Source of the DNA: Rhodocyclales bacterium
GTDB taxonomy: Bacteria; Pseudomonadota; Gammaproteobacteria; Burkholderiales; Rhodocyclaceae
DNA length: 13,451 nt
Assembly: GCA_021286885.1 (NCBI GenBank)
Contig: JAJTBM010000043.1
Coordinates: 1 to 13,451 of the forward strand
Direction of reading: 5' to 3'
Shown here: in pieces, positions 1 through 5,946 of the stretch
Layout of the letters: every line of letters starts with the position of its first letter
Position numbering within the stretch: the first letter of the stretch is position 1
The notes under the pieces: generated by a model
Databases searched by the model: none
What the model was told of the DNA's origin: nothing
Seen by the model: only the letters and a program-made list of their open reading frames with translations
Program-made: the position numbers and the translations under genes

Positions 1-10
1 CCACCGCCCC

Positions 11-2458
11 GTGGGTCGCCGGGTTTATGGCGCGCTGATCGCCACCGCCGCCTTGTGCGGGCTGGTGGCCTGGTTTTGGCTGTATCCCCTCAACCTCTGG
101 ATGGCCGGCGCCCTGGTGGGGCTGGGAAGCCTGATCTGCCTGCTCTACCCCACGGCCTGGCTGGCGCTCGTGCCGGCCATCTGGCCGTTTGTGGATCTGG
201 CGCCCTGGAGCGGACACATCCACTTCACCGAGAGCGATGCAGTGGTGCTCAGCGTGCTGCTGGGCCTGGGTCTGCGGGAGGCATTGGCGCCCCCCCACGG
301 CACGGGTGAGAAAGCCCCCATCAAGCTGCGCCTGATGAGCCTGGCCCTGTTCGGGCTGCTGCTCACGAGCGTGACGATCTCCGGCATGATCGGCTTCCAG
401 GCCTGGCAAGAGGGCGATGGATCGCTGCTGATGGGCTATGGCACCCCCCTCAACGCGGTGCGGGTGGCCAAGGGCTATATTTTTGGGCTGGCCCTGATTC
501 CCTTCCTGCATATGGCCATTCGGCGCTGGGGTGAAGTAGCCCTCGGGCGCTTCGTGCTGGGGATGACCCTGGGGCTGTTCAGCGCCTCGGTGGCGGCCCT
601 ATGGGAGCGCATGGCCTTTCCGGGGCTGCTCAACTTCTCGTCCGACTACCGGAGTTCGGCCCTGTTCTGGGAGATGCATGTGGGCGGTGCGGCGCTGGAT
701 GCCTGGCTGGCCCTCAGCTTTCCGTTTGGGCTGGCCTGTCTGCAGCAGGCCCGCCACCCCCTCGCCCGAACCTTTGCGTTTGTCGCGGTGTGTCTGGGGG
801 GCTATGCGCTGTTCACCACCTTCTCGCGCATCATGTACCTGTGCCTGGGCGTCATGGCGGTACTGATCGCCCTCTCCATGCTGCTGCGCAGCTGGCGCCC
901 CTGGCAGGGCCAACGCATTGCCGAGGCCCAGGCGGTCGGCAGTGCCCCCCTCACGCCGCGCAACACCCTGGCCTTGTTGCTGCTGAGTGTGGTGATGCTG
1001 GGCGGCTGCTTCCTGGCCCAGCGCAGCGGCGGCTACCGGGGCCTGGCGGCGTTTGCCGGGCTGGTGATGCTGGCCTATCCGGCGGGCGGGATGCTGCACG
1101 GCGCCCCGGGCCGCCAATTGGTAGGCGGGGTGGTGGGCGGCGTGCTGCTGGCCCTGGCGGTGAGCCTGCCGGCCATGCTCTACCTGCCCAAGGGCATCTA
1201 CATCATTTACGGGATCGGCTGGCTGCTGGGCGCGGCCATGATTCTGCCCCGCATCGAAGACCGCCGTCACCCCACGCCGGGGCTGGTGATCGCGCTGCTG
1301 GGCTGGGCCGCCATCAACATGGTGCTGGTGTGCATTTACTGGGGCAAGCCCGAAAACGCGCCCCTGGCCATCCCGGCAATGGCTTTGGTGGTGGCCAGCG
1401 TGGGGGTGCAGACGCTTTCGTCAGCGCCCCTGTGGCAGCCCCGGCGCAAGGATCTGTACACGCTGGTAACGATGCTGGCGATTGGCGGGATGCTGATGAG
1501 CACCCTGGGCAGCTATTACATGAGCAGCCGCCTCTCCCAGGCCAACACCGACGGCCAGGGCCGCCTGGAGCACTACCAACGCAGCATCGACCTGGTGCGG
1601 GATGACACCCAGAACCTGGTGGGCCTGGGCCTGGGCAAATACCCGGCAGCCTTCTTCTGGGCCCTGCCCGATGAGGGCGTGCCCGGCTCCCTGCGCCTGC
1701 TGGAAGAAGAGGGCAACCACTACATGCAGGTGGGCGGCAGCCACTATGCGCGGGGCTTTGGCGAAATGATCCGGCTGAGCCAGCGGGTGCCCATCGACGC
1801 AAGCGGCAGCTTCCATTACCGGCTCAGGCTGCGCAGCAGCAAACCCGCGCCGGTGATGCTGACCCTGTGCCGCAAGAATCTGCTCTACGCCGAAGACTGT
1901 GCCCACCACACCATCGACCTGAAACCCGCCGAAGGCTGGCAGCAGTTCGAGGGCAAGAGCGGCGTGGGCAACCTGGGCGGCGCAGGCTGGCCAGCGCGCC
2001 CGGCGGTGTTCTCCATCGGGGTCGACAAGGCGGTCGAAGTCGATGTGGACGACATCGAGATCCTGGGCGAAGACCTGCGCCCGCTGGTGGATAACGGCGG
2101 CTTCCAGCGCGGGATCGACTTCTGGTTCTTCAGCTCCGACCATGACCACATGCCCTGGCACGCCAAGAACATGCTGGTGCATCTGTACGTGGAACAGGGG
2201 CTGCTCGGGCTGGTGGTGATGTCCCTGGCCCTGCTGGGTGCCCTGCGCCACCTGCTGCTGGCCGAGAACCGGGCGCATCCGTACGCGCCCTTCGTGCTCG
2301 CGTCCCTGGGCGGGCTGATGACGGTGGGGATGGTGGATAGCGTGCTCGACATCCCGCGCCTCACGGTGTTTGTGCTGCTGGTGCTGTGGCTGGGCCTGGG
2401 CCTGCGTCAACCTGCCCCCCGCCAGGCCCGGGGGCCCCTGGGGACGCTCCAGCCCTAG
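11..2458 (+). CDS. O-antigen ligase / Wzy-type polysaccharide membrane protein with large periplasmic insertion
   Basis: This is a polytopic inner-membrane protein of the O-antigen ligase/polymerase (Wzy_C) superfamily, which transfers or polymerises lipid-linked glycans on the periplasmic face. About 17 hydrophobic stretches run from residue 6 to 503. A hydrophilic region follows (about 504-720), then three more membrane segments (about 722-800). Family hallmarks visible are FSR (271-273), RLEHYQRS leading to GLGLGKYP (518-545), and the late loop motif WHAKN..VHLYVEQGLLGL (716-734), the usual HN...E.G.LG signature. Between the last two lies an extra beta-rich stretch (about 555-705) with two cysteines (620, 630) that looks like a small carbohydrate-binding-type fold. 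At 815 residues it is about twice the length of a standard ligase. The GTG at 11 has no visible ribosome site and the frame is open to the window edge, so the true start may be upstream. Whether it is a ligase or a polymerase, and of which polymer, cannot be told here. Confidence 0.85.
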   Translation: MGRRVYGALIATAALCGLVAWFWLYPLNLWMAGALVGLGSLICLLYPTAWLALVPAIWPFVDLAPWSGHIHFTESDAVVLSVLLGLGLREALAPPHGTGEKAPIKLRLMSLALFGLLLTSVTISGMIGFQAWQEGDGSLLMGYGTPLNAVRVAKGYIFGLALIPFLHMAIRRWGEVALGRFVLGMTLGLFSASVAALWERMAFPGLLNFSSDYRSSALFWEMHVGGAALDAWLALSFPFGLACLQQARHPLARTFAFVAVCLGGYALFTTFSRIMYLCLGVMAVLIALSMLLRSWRPWQGQRIAEAQAVGSAPLTPRNTLALLLLSVVMLGGCFLAQRSGGYRGLAAFAGLVMLAYPAGGMLHGAPGRQLVGGVVGGVLLALAVSLPAMLYLPKGIYIIYGIGWLLGAAMILPRIEDRRHPTPGLVIALLGWAAINMVLVCIYWGKPENAPLAIPAMALVVASVGVQTLSSAPLWQPRRKDLYTLVTMLAIGGMLMSTLGSYYMSSRLSQANTDGQGRLEHYQRSIDLVRDDTQNLVGLGLGKYPAAFFWALPDEGVPGSLRLLEEEGNHYMQVGGSHYARGFGEMIRLSQRVPIDASGSFHYRLRLRSSKPAPVMLTLCRKNLLYAEDCAHHTIDLKPAEGWQQFEGKSGVGNLGGAGWPARPAVFSIGVDKAVEVDVDDIEILGEDLRPLVDNGGFQRGIDFWFFSSDHDHMPWHAKNMLVHLYVEQGLLGLVVMSLALLGALRHLLLAENRAHPYAPFVLASLGGLMTVGMVDSVLDIPRLTVFVLLVLWLGLGLRQPAPRQARGPLGTLQP

Positions 2459-2461
2459 CCC

Positions 2462-2509
2462 GTCCGGAAACCCGGATGTTAAAGATGGGCCCTGTCTGGT
2501 TTTCCGGAC
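2462..2509 (+). repeat. Competing 9-bp inverted repeat overlapping the hairpin
   Basis: GTCCGGAAA (2462-2470) is exactly complementary to TTTCCGGAC (2501-2509). The right arm uses the loop and the first right-arm bases of the 15-bp hairpin at 2485-2518, so the two foldings exclude each other. The left arm also contains half of a smaller dyad (2463-2476). Confidence 0.5.
2463..2476. promoter_or_regulatory. Dyad TCCGG-N4-CCGGA, candidate activator site
   Basis: This is a perfect 5-bp dyad with a 4-bp spacer. It lies about 150 bp upstream of the sigma-54 promoter at 2605-2620, within the usual range for an enhancer-type activator site. It resembles the TTCGG-N4-CCGAA site I recall for AauR, the sigma-54-dependent response regulator of acidic amino acid uptake in Pseudomonas, with one change per half site. 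It also fits simple secondary structure at the 3' end of the preceding gene, so the assignment is tentative. Confidence 0.35.
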
Positions 2510-2518
2510 AGGGCCCAT
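2485..2518 (+). terminator. GC-rich hairpin after the O-antigen ligase gene
   Basis: A 15-bp stem (2485-2499 with 2504-2518, one G-T wobble) closes on a TTTT loop, 26 bp after the stop codon. The 12 outer pairs are a perfect inverted repeat. An A-run precedes it (2481-2483), but no T-run follows on the plus strand. It may therefore be a transcript-end stabiliser or an inefficient or Rho-assisted terminator rather than a classical intrinsic one. Confidence 0.6.
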
Positions 2519-2604
2519 TGGCATTCAATGATGCAAAAACACTAAGAAACTGAAATTAAATAAAAATTCGCTCTGTAACATTACAAAATCTCTCTCAAAC
2601 GCAA

Positions 2605-2620
2605 TGGCATGGAAGCTGCC
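2605..2620 (+). promoter_or_regulatory. Sigma-54 (RpoN) -24/-12 promoter
   Basis: TGGCATGGAAGCTGCC matches the sigma-54 consensus TGGCAC-N5-TTGC closely. The invariant GG (2606-2607) and GC (2618-2619) are separated by exactly 10 bp. Transcription would start near 2631, giving a leader of about 25 nt before the first binding-protein gene. The region just upstream (about 2521-2600) is strikingly AT-rich compared with the rest of the window, as expected for a bendable spacer between enhancer and promoter. Nitrogen- or amino-acid-responsive control is a plausible inference for a glutamate/aspartate-type binding protein. Confidence 0.7.
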
Positions 2621-2650
2621 TTAAAGGCCTGCAACTACCCGATGTGTTTC

Positions 2651-2655
2651 AGGAG
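2651..2655 (+). promoter_or_regulatory. Ribosome binding site AGGAG of first GltI copy
   Basis: This is the only Shine-Dalgarno-like sequence in the leader. It abuts ATG 2656 with no spacer, which is unusually tight, while it sits 6 bp before a TTG codon at 2662. Similarity to the second copy (MQLKS against MKLKS) favours ATG 2656. Good ribosome spacing favours TTG 2662. The upstream GTG at 2644 has no ribosome site. All three give an intact signal peptide. Confidence 0.5.
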
Positions 2656-3564
2656 ATGAAGTTGAAGTCTGCCGTCTTTACCAGCCTGTTGGCCGGCCTG
2701 TTGAGTGTTTCCCCCGCCCACGCCCAGGATCTGCCCGCCGGCACCCTGGAGCACATCAGCCAGAGCGGCACCATCCACCTGGGCTACCGGGAAAGCTCGG
2801 CGCCCTTTTCGTATCTGGACAGCCAGGGCAAACCCATCGGCTACTCCATCGACTTGTGCCTGAAAGTGGTGGATGCGCTGCGCAAGCAGCCCGGCATGCC
2901 GCGCAACCTGAGCGTGGAGTGGGTGCCCGTCAGCTCCAGCAACCGGATCGCCGCCGTCCAGGGCGGTCGGGTGGATCTGGAATGCGGCTCCACCACCAAC
3001 AACAAGGAACGCCGCCAGCAAGTGGCCTTCGCGATTCCCACCTTCATCGCCCACACCCGGCTGCTGGTGCGCAGCGACAGCGATATCCAATCCGTACGCG
3101 ACCTGCGCAACAAGAACGTGGTGACCACCCGGGGCAGCTCCAGCGAAAAGCTGTTCAACGAGAACAATCGGGAACGGGCCCTCAATGCCAAGCTGATCCT
3201 GGGCCAGGATCACAAGGAATCCTTTGGCCAAGTGGAAAGCAACCAGGCCCAGGCCTTCGTGATGGACGATGTGCTGCTCTACACCCTGCGCGCCACCAGC
3301 AGCCAGCCCGCCAACTACCGGATCACCGGCGAAAAACTGAGCATCGAGCCCCTGGCCCTGATGCTGCGCAAGGACGACCCCGGCTTCAAGAAAGTGGTGG
3401 ATGGAGAAATCCGCCGCCTGATCCAGCAAGGCGAGATCTACGCCCTGTATCAACGCTGGTTCCAGACCCCCATTCCGCCCAAGGGGCTCAATCTGGAACT
3501 GCCCATGAGCTACCTGCTGCGCGACTCCTTCAAGGCCCCCAGCGACTGGGTGCCTGATTACTGA
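2656..3564 (+). CDS. gltI: Glutamate/aspartate-type periplasmic substrate-binding protein, copy 1 (GltI family)
   Basis: This is the soluble periplasmic receptor of a polar amino acid ABC transporter (SBP_bac_3 family, closest in style to E. coli GltI/DEBP). Counting from ATG 2656 (302 residues), a signal peptide ends at AHA (23). Conserved blocks follow: GYRESSAPFSY (43-53), SSSNRIAAVQ (93-102), LECGSTTNN (108-116), TRGSSSE (138-144), FVMDD (201-205), LRKDDPGFKK (237-246) and PIPPKGLNL (272-280). The ligand-contact residues I recall for the enterobacterial protein (Arg24, Ser72, Arg75, Ser90, Arg97, His164, Asp182 of the mature protein) map to R45, a serine and R97 of SSSNR, S112, R119, H186 and D204. 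Acidic amino acid binding is therefore likely. It sits under a sigma-54 promoter and is followed by a near-duplicate. No permease or ATPase gene is adjacent. Confidence 0.9.
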   Translation: MKLKSAVFTSLLAGLLSVSPAHAQDLPAGTLEHISQSGTIHLGYRESSAPFSYLDSQGKPIGYSIDLCLKVVDALRKQPGMPRNLSVEWVPVSSSNRIAAVQGGRVDLECGSTTNNKERRQQVAFAIPTFIAHTRLLVRSDSDIQSVRDLRNKNVVTTRGSSSEKLFNENNRERALNAKLILGQDHKESFGQVESNQAQAFVMDDVLLYTLRATSSQPANYRITGEKLSIEPLALMLRKDDPGFKKVVDGEIRRLIQQGEIYALYQRWFQTPIPPKGLNLELPMSYLLRDSFKAPSDWVPDY

Positions 3565-3644
3565 GCCCGGACCACCGGGCCATCTGCCAGCGAAACGCTG
3601 GCCGTGCCGCACTCCAGGGCCACCAGAAGCCCGCCGGCGGCACG
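3565..3644 (+). other. Three consecutive stem-loops between the two GltI copies
   Basis: Immediately after the stop codon come GCCCGG/CCGGGC with a 4-nt loop (3565-3580) and GCCAGCG/CGCTGGC with a 3-nt loop (3586-3602). A third stem pairs CGTGCCGC (3603-3610) with GCGGCACG (3637-3644) and has an inner 4-bp stem (3617-3620 with 3629-3632). No T-run follows any of them. They could protect the upstream message from 3' decay, lower expression of the downstream copy, or act as a Rho-independent pause. No second promoter is obvious before the next gene. Confidence 0.55.
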
Positions 3645-3697
3645 CCCCTCCCCTTGGAAACACTCAACCAGGCCGCCCCTCGGCCCCCGGAGAACCC

Positions 3698-4615
3698 ATG
3701 CAACTCAAGTCCTTCCGCCTGCCCCTGGGCCTGGCTGGCGCCTGTCTGCTCGCCGCGCCCAGCCTGCACGCCCAAACGCCCCCCGCCTCCACCCTTGAAC
3801 GGATCAGCCAGACCGGCACCGTCCGGCTGGGCTACCGGGAAGGTTCGGCGCCGTTTTCGTATCTGGATGCCCAGGGCAAGCCCATCGGCTACTCCATCGA
3901 CCTGTGTCTGAAGGTGGTGGATGCCCTGCGCAAGCAGCCCGGTGCACCGCGCAACCTGAACGTGGAATGGGTGCCGGTCAATTCCAGCAACCGGATCGCC
4001 GCCGTGCAAAGTGGCCGGGTGGATCTGGAATGCGGCGTCACCACCAGCAACAAGGAGCGCCGCCAGCTGGTGTCCTTTGCCATTCCCACCTTCATCGCCC
4101 ACACCCGGCTGCTGGTGCGCAGCGATAGCGACATTCAGTCCATCCGCGACCTGCGCAACCGCACCGTGGTCACCACCCGGGGCACCTCCAGCGAGCAGTT
4201 GTTCACCGACTACAGCCGGGAACGGGCCCTCAATGCGCGCCTGAACCTGGGCCAATCCGACCGGGAAGCCTTTGCCCAAGTGGAAAGCAACCAAGCCCAG
4301 GCCTTTGTGATGGATGACGTGCTGCTCTACACCCTGCGGGCCGGCAGCGCCCAGCCGGCCAACTACCGAATCACCGGCGAGAAGATCAGCATCGAGCCCC
4401 TGGCCCTGATGCTGCGCAAGGACGACCCGGGTTTCAAGAAAGTGGTGGACGGGGAAATCCGCCGCCTGATCCAGCAGGGCGAGATCTACGGCATTTATCA
4501 GCGCTGGTTCCAGAGCCCCATCCCGCCCAAGGGCACCAACCTGGATCTGCCCATGAGCTACCTGCTGCGGGACTCCTTCAAGGCCCCCACCGACTGGACG
4601 CCCGACTACCTGTAA
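3698..4615 (+). CDS. GltI-like periplasmic substrate-binding protein, copy 2, with altered ligand residues
   Basis: This tandem paralogue of the preceding gene has 305 residues, roughly 85% identical by eye over the mature part. The signal peptide ends at LHA (25). The start is ATG 3698 with GGAG (3689-3692) 5 bp upstream, a clear ribosome site. The fold blocks are preserved: GYREGSAPFSY (45-55), NSSNR (95-99), FVMDD (203-207), PIPPKG (274-279). Two positions expected to touch the ligand differ from copy 1 and E. coli GltI. The serine of ECGST is Val (V114, ECGVTTSN), and the histidine of the DHKESF segment is Asp (D188, SDREAF). Adding a carboxylate where the side-chain carboxylate of glutamate would bind suggests a different ligand, perhaps neutral or amide, or a weakened one. 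It probably shares the sigma-54 transcript of copy 1. No transporter subunits follow. Confidence 0.88.
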   Translation: MQLKSFRLPLGLAGACLLAAPSLHAQTPPASTLERISQTGTVRLGYREGSAPFSYLDAQGKPIGYSIDLCLKVVDALRKQPGAPRNLNVEWVPVNSSNRIAAVQSGRVDLECGVTTSNKERRQLVSFAIPTFIAHTRLLVRSDSDIQSIRDLRNRTVVTTRGTSSEQLFTDYSRERALNARLNLGQSDREAFAQVESNQAQAFVMDDVLLYTLRAGSAQPANYRITGEKISIEPLALMLRKDDPGFKKVVDGEIRRLIQQGEIYGIYQRWFQSPIPPKGTNLDLPMSYLLRDSFKAPTDWTPDYL

Positions 4616-4651
4616 GCGCGCCGGGCTGACGGACGCGGAACTTTCATGCGC

Positions 4652-4690
4652 GGGCAGGACTCCTGATTTATGCTTTCAGGCTTTCTGCCC
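4652..4690 (+). terminator. Imperfect hairpin after GltI copy 2
   Basis: GGGCAG (4652-4657) pairs with CTGCCC (4685-4690), and CCTGA (4662-4666) pairs with TCAGG (4676-4680), separated by a 4x4 internal loop. It lies in the 98-bp gap before the hydrolase gene. Without a T-run it is only a weak terminator candidate. The gap otherwise shows no clear promoter. Confidence 0.3.
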
Positions 4691-4713
4691 ACGCCCTTCA
4701 GGTTTCCGCCCCC

Positions 4714-5514
4714 ATGCCCGCCATTGTTCATCACTTTCCGGCCCAGGCCCCCACCCGGGCCACGCCCTTGCTGTTTGTCCACGGCGCCTACACCCACGCG
4801 CTGGGCTGGCAGCAGCACTTCATTCCCCATTTCCAGCAGCTGGGTTTCGACTGCCATGCGCTCGACTTTTCGGGCCACGGCGCCAGCCCGGGCCGAGACC
4901 ATCTGGATGATTTTGGGTTGGATGATTACGTGGCCGATCTGGCCGCTGCGGTGGCAGACCTGCCGCGCCCGCCCGTACTGATCGCCCACTCCATGGGCTG
5001 CACGGTAGCCCAGCGCTATCTGGAAACCGGCCAAGCGGCCGGGCTGGCGCTGCTCGCGCCGGTGCCCCCCACAGGCACGGGGGGCTCTGCCGGGCGGTTG
5101 GCGCTGGAAGAACCGGATTTTTTTGCTGAACTGCCCAAGGTAACGGCGGGCACCCCGGACGAACACACCCTGGACGTGATGGCCCGGGTGTATTTTGGGC
5201 CTGGCACCCCACGCAACACGGTGGCCGACTGCCTGCCCATGATCCAGCCCGAATCGGCCCAAGCGGTGGCCGAGCTGGCCACCCTGGCCCTGCGCCGGGC
5301 CGGCCACAAACCGCGCCTGCCGGTGCTGGTGCTGGGCGGTCGGGAGGACAAGGTATTCCCGCCCTCCATGCTGTTCTTCACCACCCTGCCGTGGAATGCC
5401 CGACAGGTGGTGATCGATGGAGCCGGGCACATGCTGATGCTGGAACCCACCTGGCCCCAGACCACCCAGGCCCTGGCGGAATGGCTGGACAGCCTGCCGG
5501 GCCAGGGCACCTGA
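4714..5514 (+). CDS. Alpha/beta hydrolase
   Basis: This is a 266-residue cytoplasmic protein (no signal peptide) with the alpha/beta-hydrolase fold. The oxyanion-hole motif is HGAY (23-26). The nucleophile elbow AHSMG puts the catalytic serine at 93. The acid is probably D212 in GREDKVFPP, and the histidine is H239 in GAGHMLML. The short lid region (about 118-195) gives no clue to the substrate: esterase, lactonase and thioesterase-like activities are all possible. The start is the first in-frame start codon and has no good ribosome site. An AGG about 12 bp upstream is poorly placed. It converges with the cupin gene, leaving a 21-bp gap. Fold assignment is firm; substrate is unknown. Confidence 0.85.
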   Translation: MPAIVHHFPAQAPTRATPLLFVHGAYTHALGWQQHFIPHFQQLGFDCHALDFSGHGASPGRDHLDDFGLDDYVADLAAAVADLPRPPVLIAHSMGCTVAQRYLETGQAAGLALLAPVPPTGTGGSAGRLALEEPDFFAELPKVTAGTPDEHTLDVMARVYFGPGTPRNTVADCLPMIQPESAQAVAELATLALRRAGHKPRLPVLVLGGREDKVFPPSMLFFTTLPWNARQVVIDGAGHMLMLEPTWPQTTQALAEWLDSLPGQGT

Positions 5515-5528
5515 AGCCTGAAGGTCGT

Positions 5529-5546
5529 ACCGGGTTCAGCCCCGGT
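5529..5546. terminator. Stem-loop between convergent genes
   Basis: ACCGGG (5529-5534) pairs with CCCGGT (5541-5546) around a 6-nt loop, spanning the cupin stop codon and lying 14 bp after the hydrolase stop. The symmetric position between converging genes suggests a bidirectional transcript end, but there is no T-run on either side. Confidence 0.3.
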
Positions 5547-5919
5547 CGCCCCCCTCACCCAGCTGGGGTACATCGATCATCACATACCGCTTGCTGACCC
5601 GCTCCAGCACCTGAAAGGTGCCGATGAAACCCGCAGGGATCACGCCCGCATCGCCCGGGCCAAACTCCCAGGTGTTGCCGGCCCCGTCCATGATGCGCAG
5701 GCGCCCTTTCACCACCTGGAAGAATTCGTGGCGCTGTTTGTGAAAGGCGATCCGCCAGGCGCCCGGCTCGCACTCCCAATCGCCCATCGAGAGCGCGCCG
5801 TTGTCGGCGTTGTAGCGCTCATAGGTGGTACGCAGGGGCGCAGGGCCGATGGCGCGGCTGGCGGCAGGACGGTCTTCAACGGGCAGGGGCGCAGGTTCGG
5901 AGAAGTGGATGACGGGCAT
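5536..5919 (-). CDS. Cupin domain protein (Cupin_3 / DUF861 type)
   Basis: This 127-residue single-domain cupin has motif 1 as FHKQRHEFFQVVKGRLRI (59-76) and motif 2 as FGPGDAGVIPAGFIGTFQVL (86-105), followed by KRYVMID. This is the pattern of the Cupin_3 family, related to ureidoglycine aminohydrolase-type cupins. The usual third metal ligand, a histidine in motif 2, is absent (GFIGTF instead), as is common in this subfamily, so metal binding and catalysis are uncertain. The family often has no assigned function. The start is ATG with no clear ribosome site, 27 bp after the preceding minus-strand gene, which suggests coupled transcription. Family is fairly sure; function unknown. Confidence 0.8.
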   Translation of the reverse strand: MPVIHFSEPAPLPVEDRPAASRAIGPAPLRTTYERYNADNGALSMGDWECEPGAWRIAFHKQRHEFFQVVKGRLRIMDGAGNTWEFGPGDAGVIPAGFIGTFQVLERVSKRYVMIDVPQLGEGGDRG

Positions 5920-5946
5920 TGCTGCAAAGGATGAATGGCTGAAGGG

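Noticed and set aside
1421..2524. Minus-strand frame of about 367 codons opposite the O-antigen ligase gene
   Set aside because: It shows no recognisable motif and the same antisense composition; the plus-strand gene is convincing.
2551..2581. Possible sigma-70 promoter (TGAAAT ... TAACAT) in the AT-rich region
   Set aside because: The -35 match is poor and the spacing 19 bp; the sigma-54 match just downstream is far better.
2635..4294. Two minus-strand frames opposite the duplicated binding proteins, similar to each other
   Set aside because: Their similarity merely mirrors the duplication of the sense genes.
4670..4981. Short plus-strand frame overlapping the hydrolase start
   Set aside because: It is Pro/Arg-rich with no motif, and in a different frame from the clear alpha/beta hydrolase.
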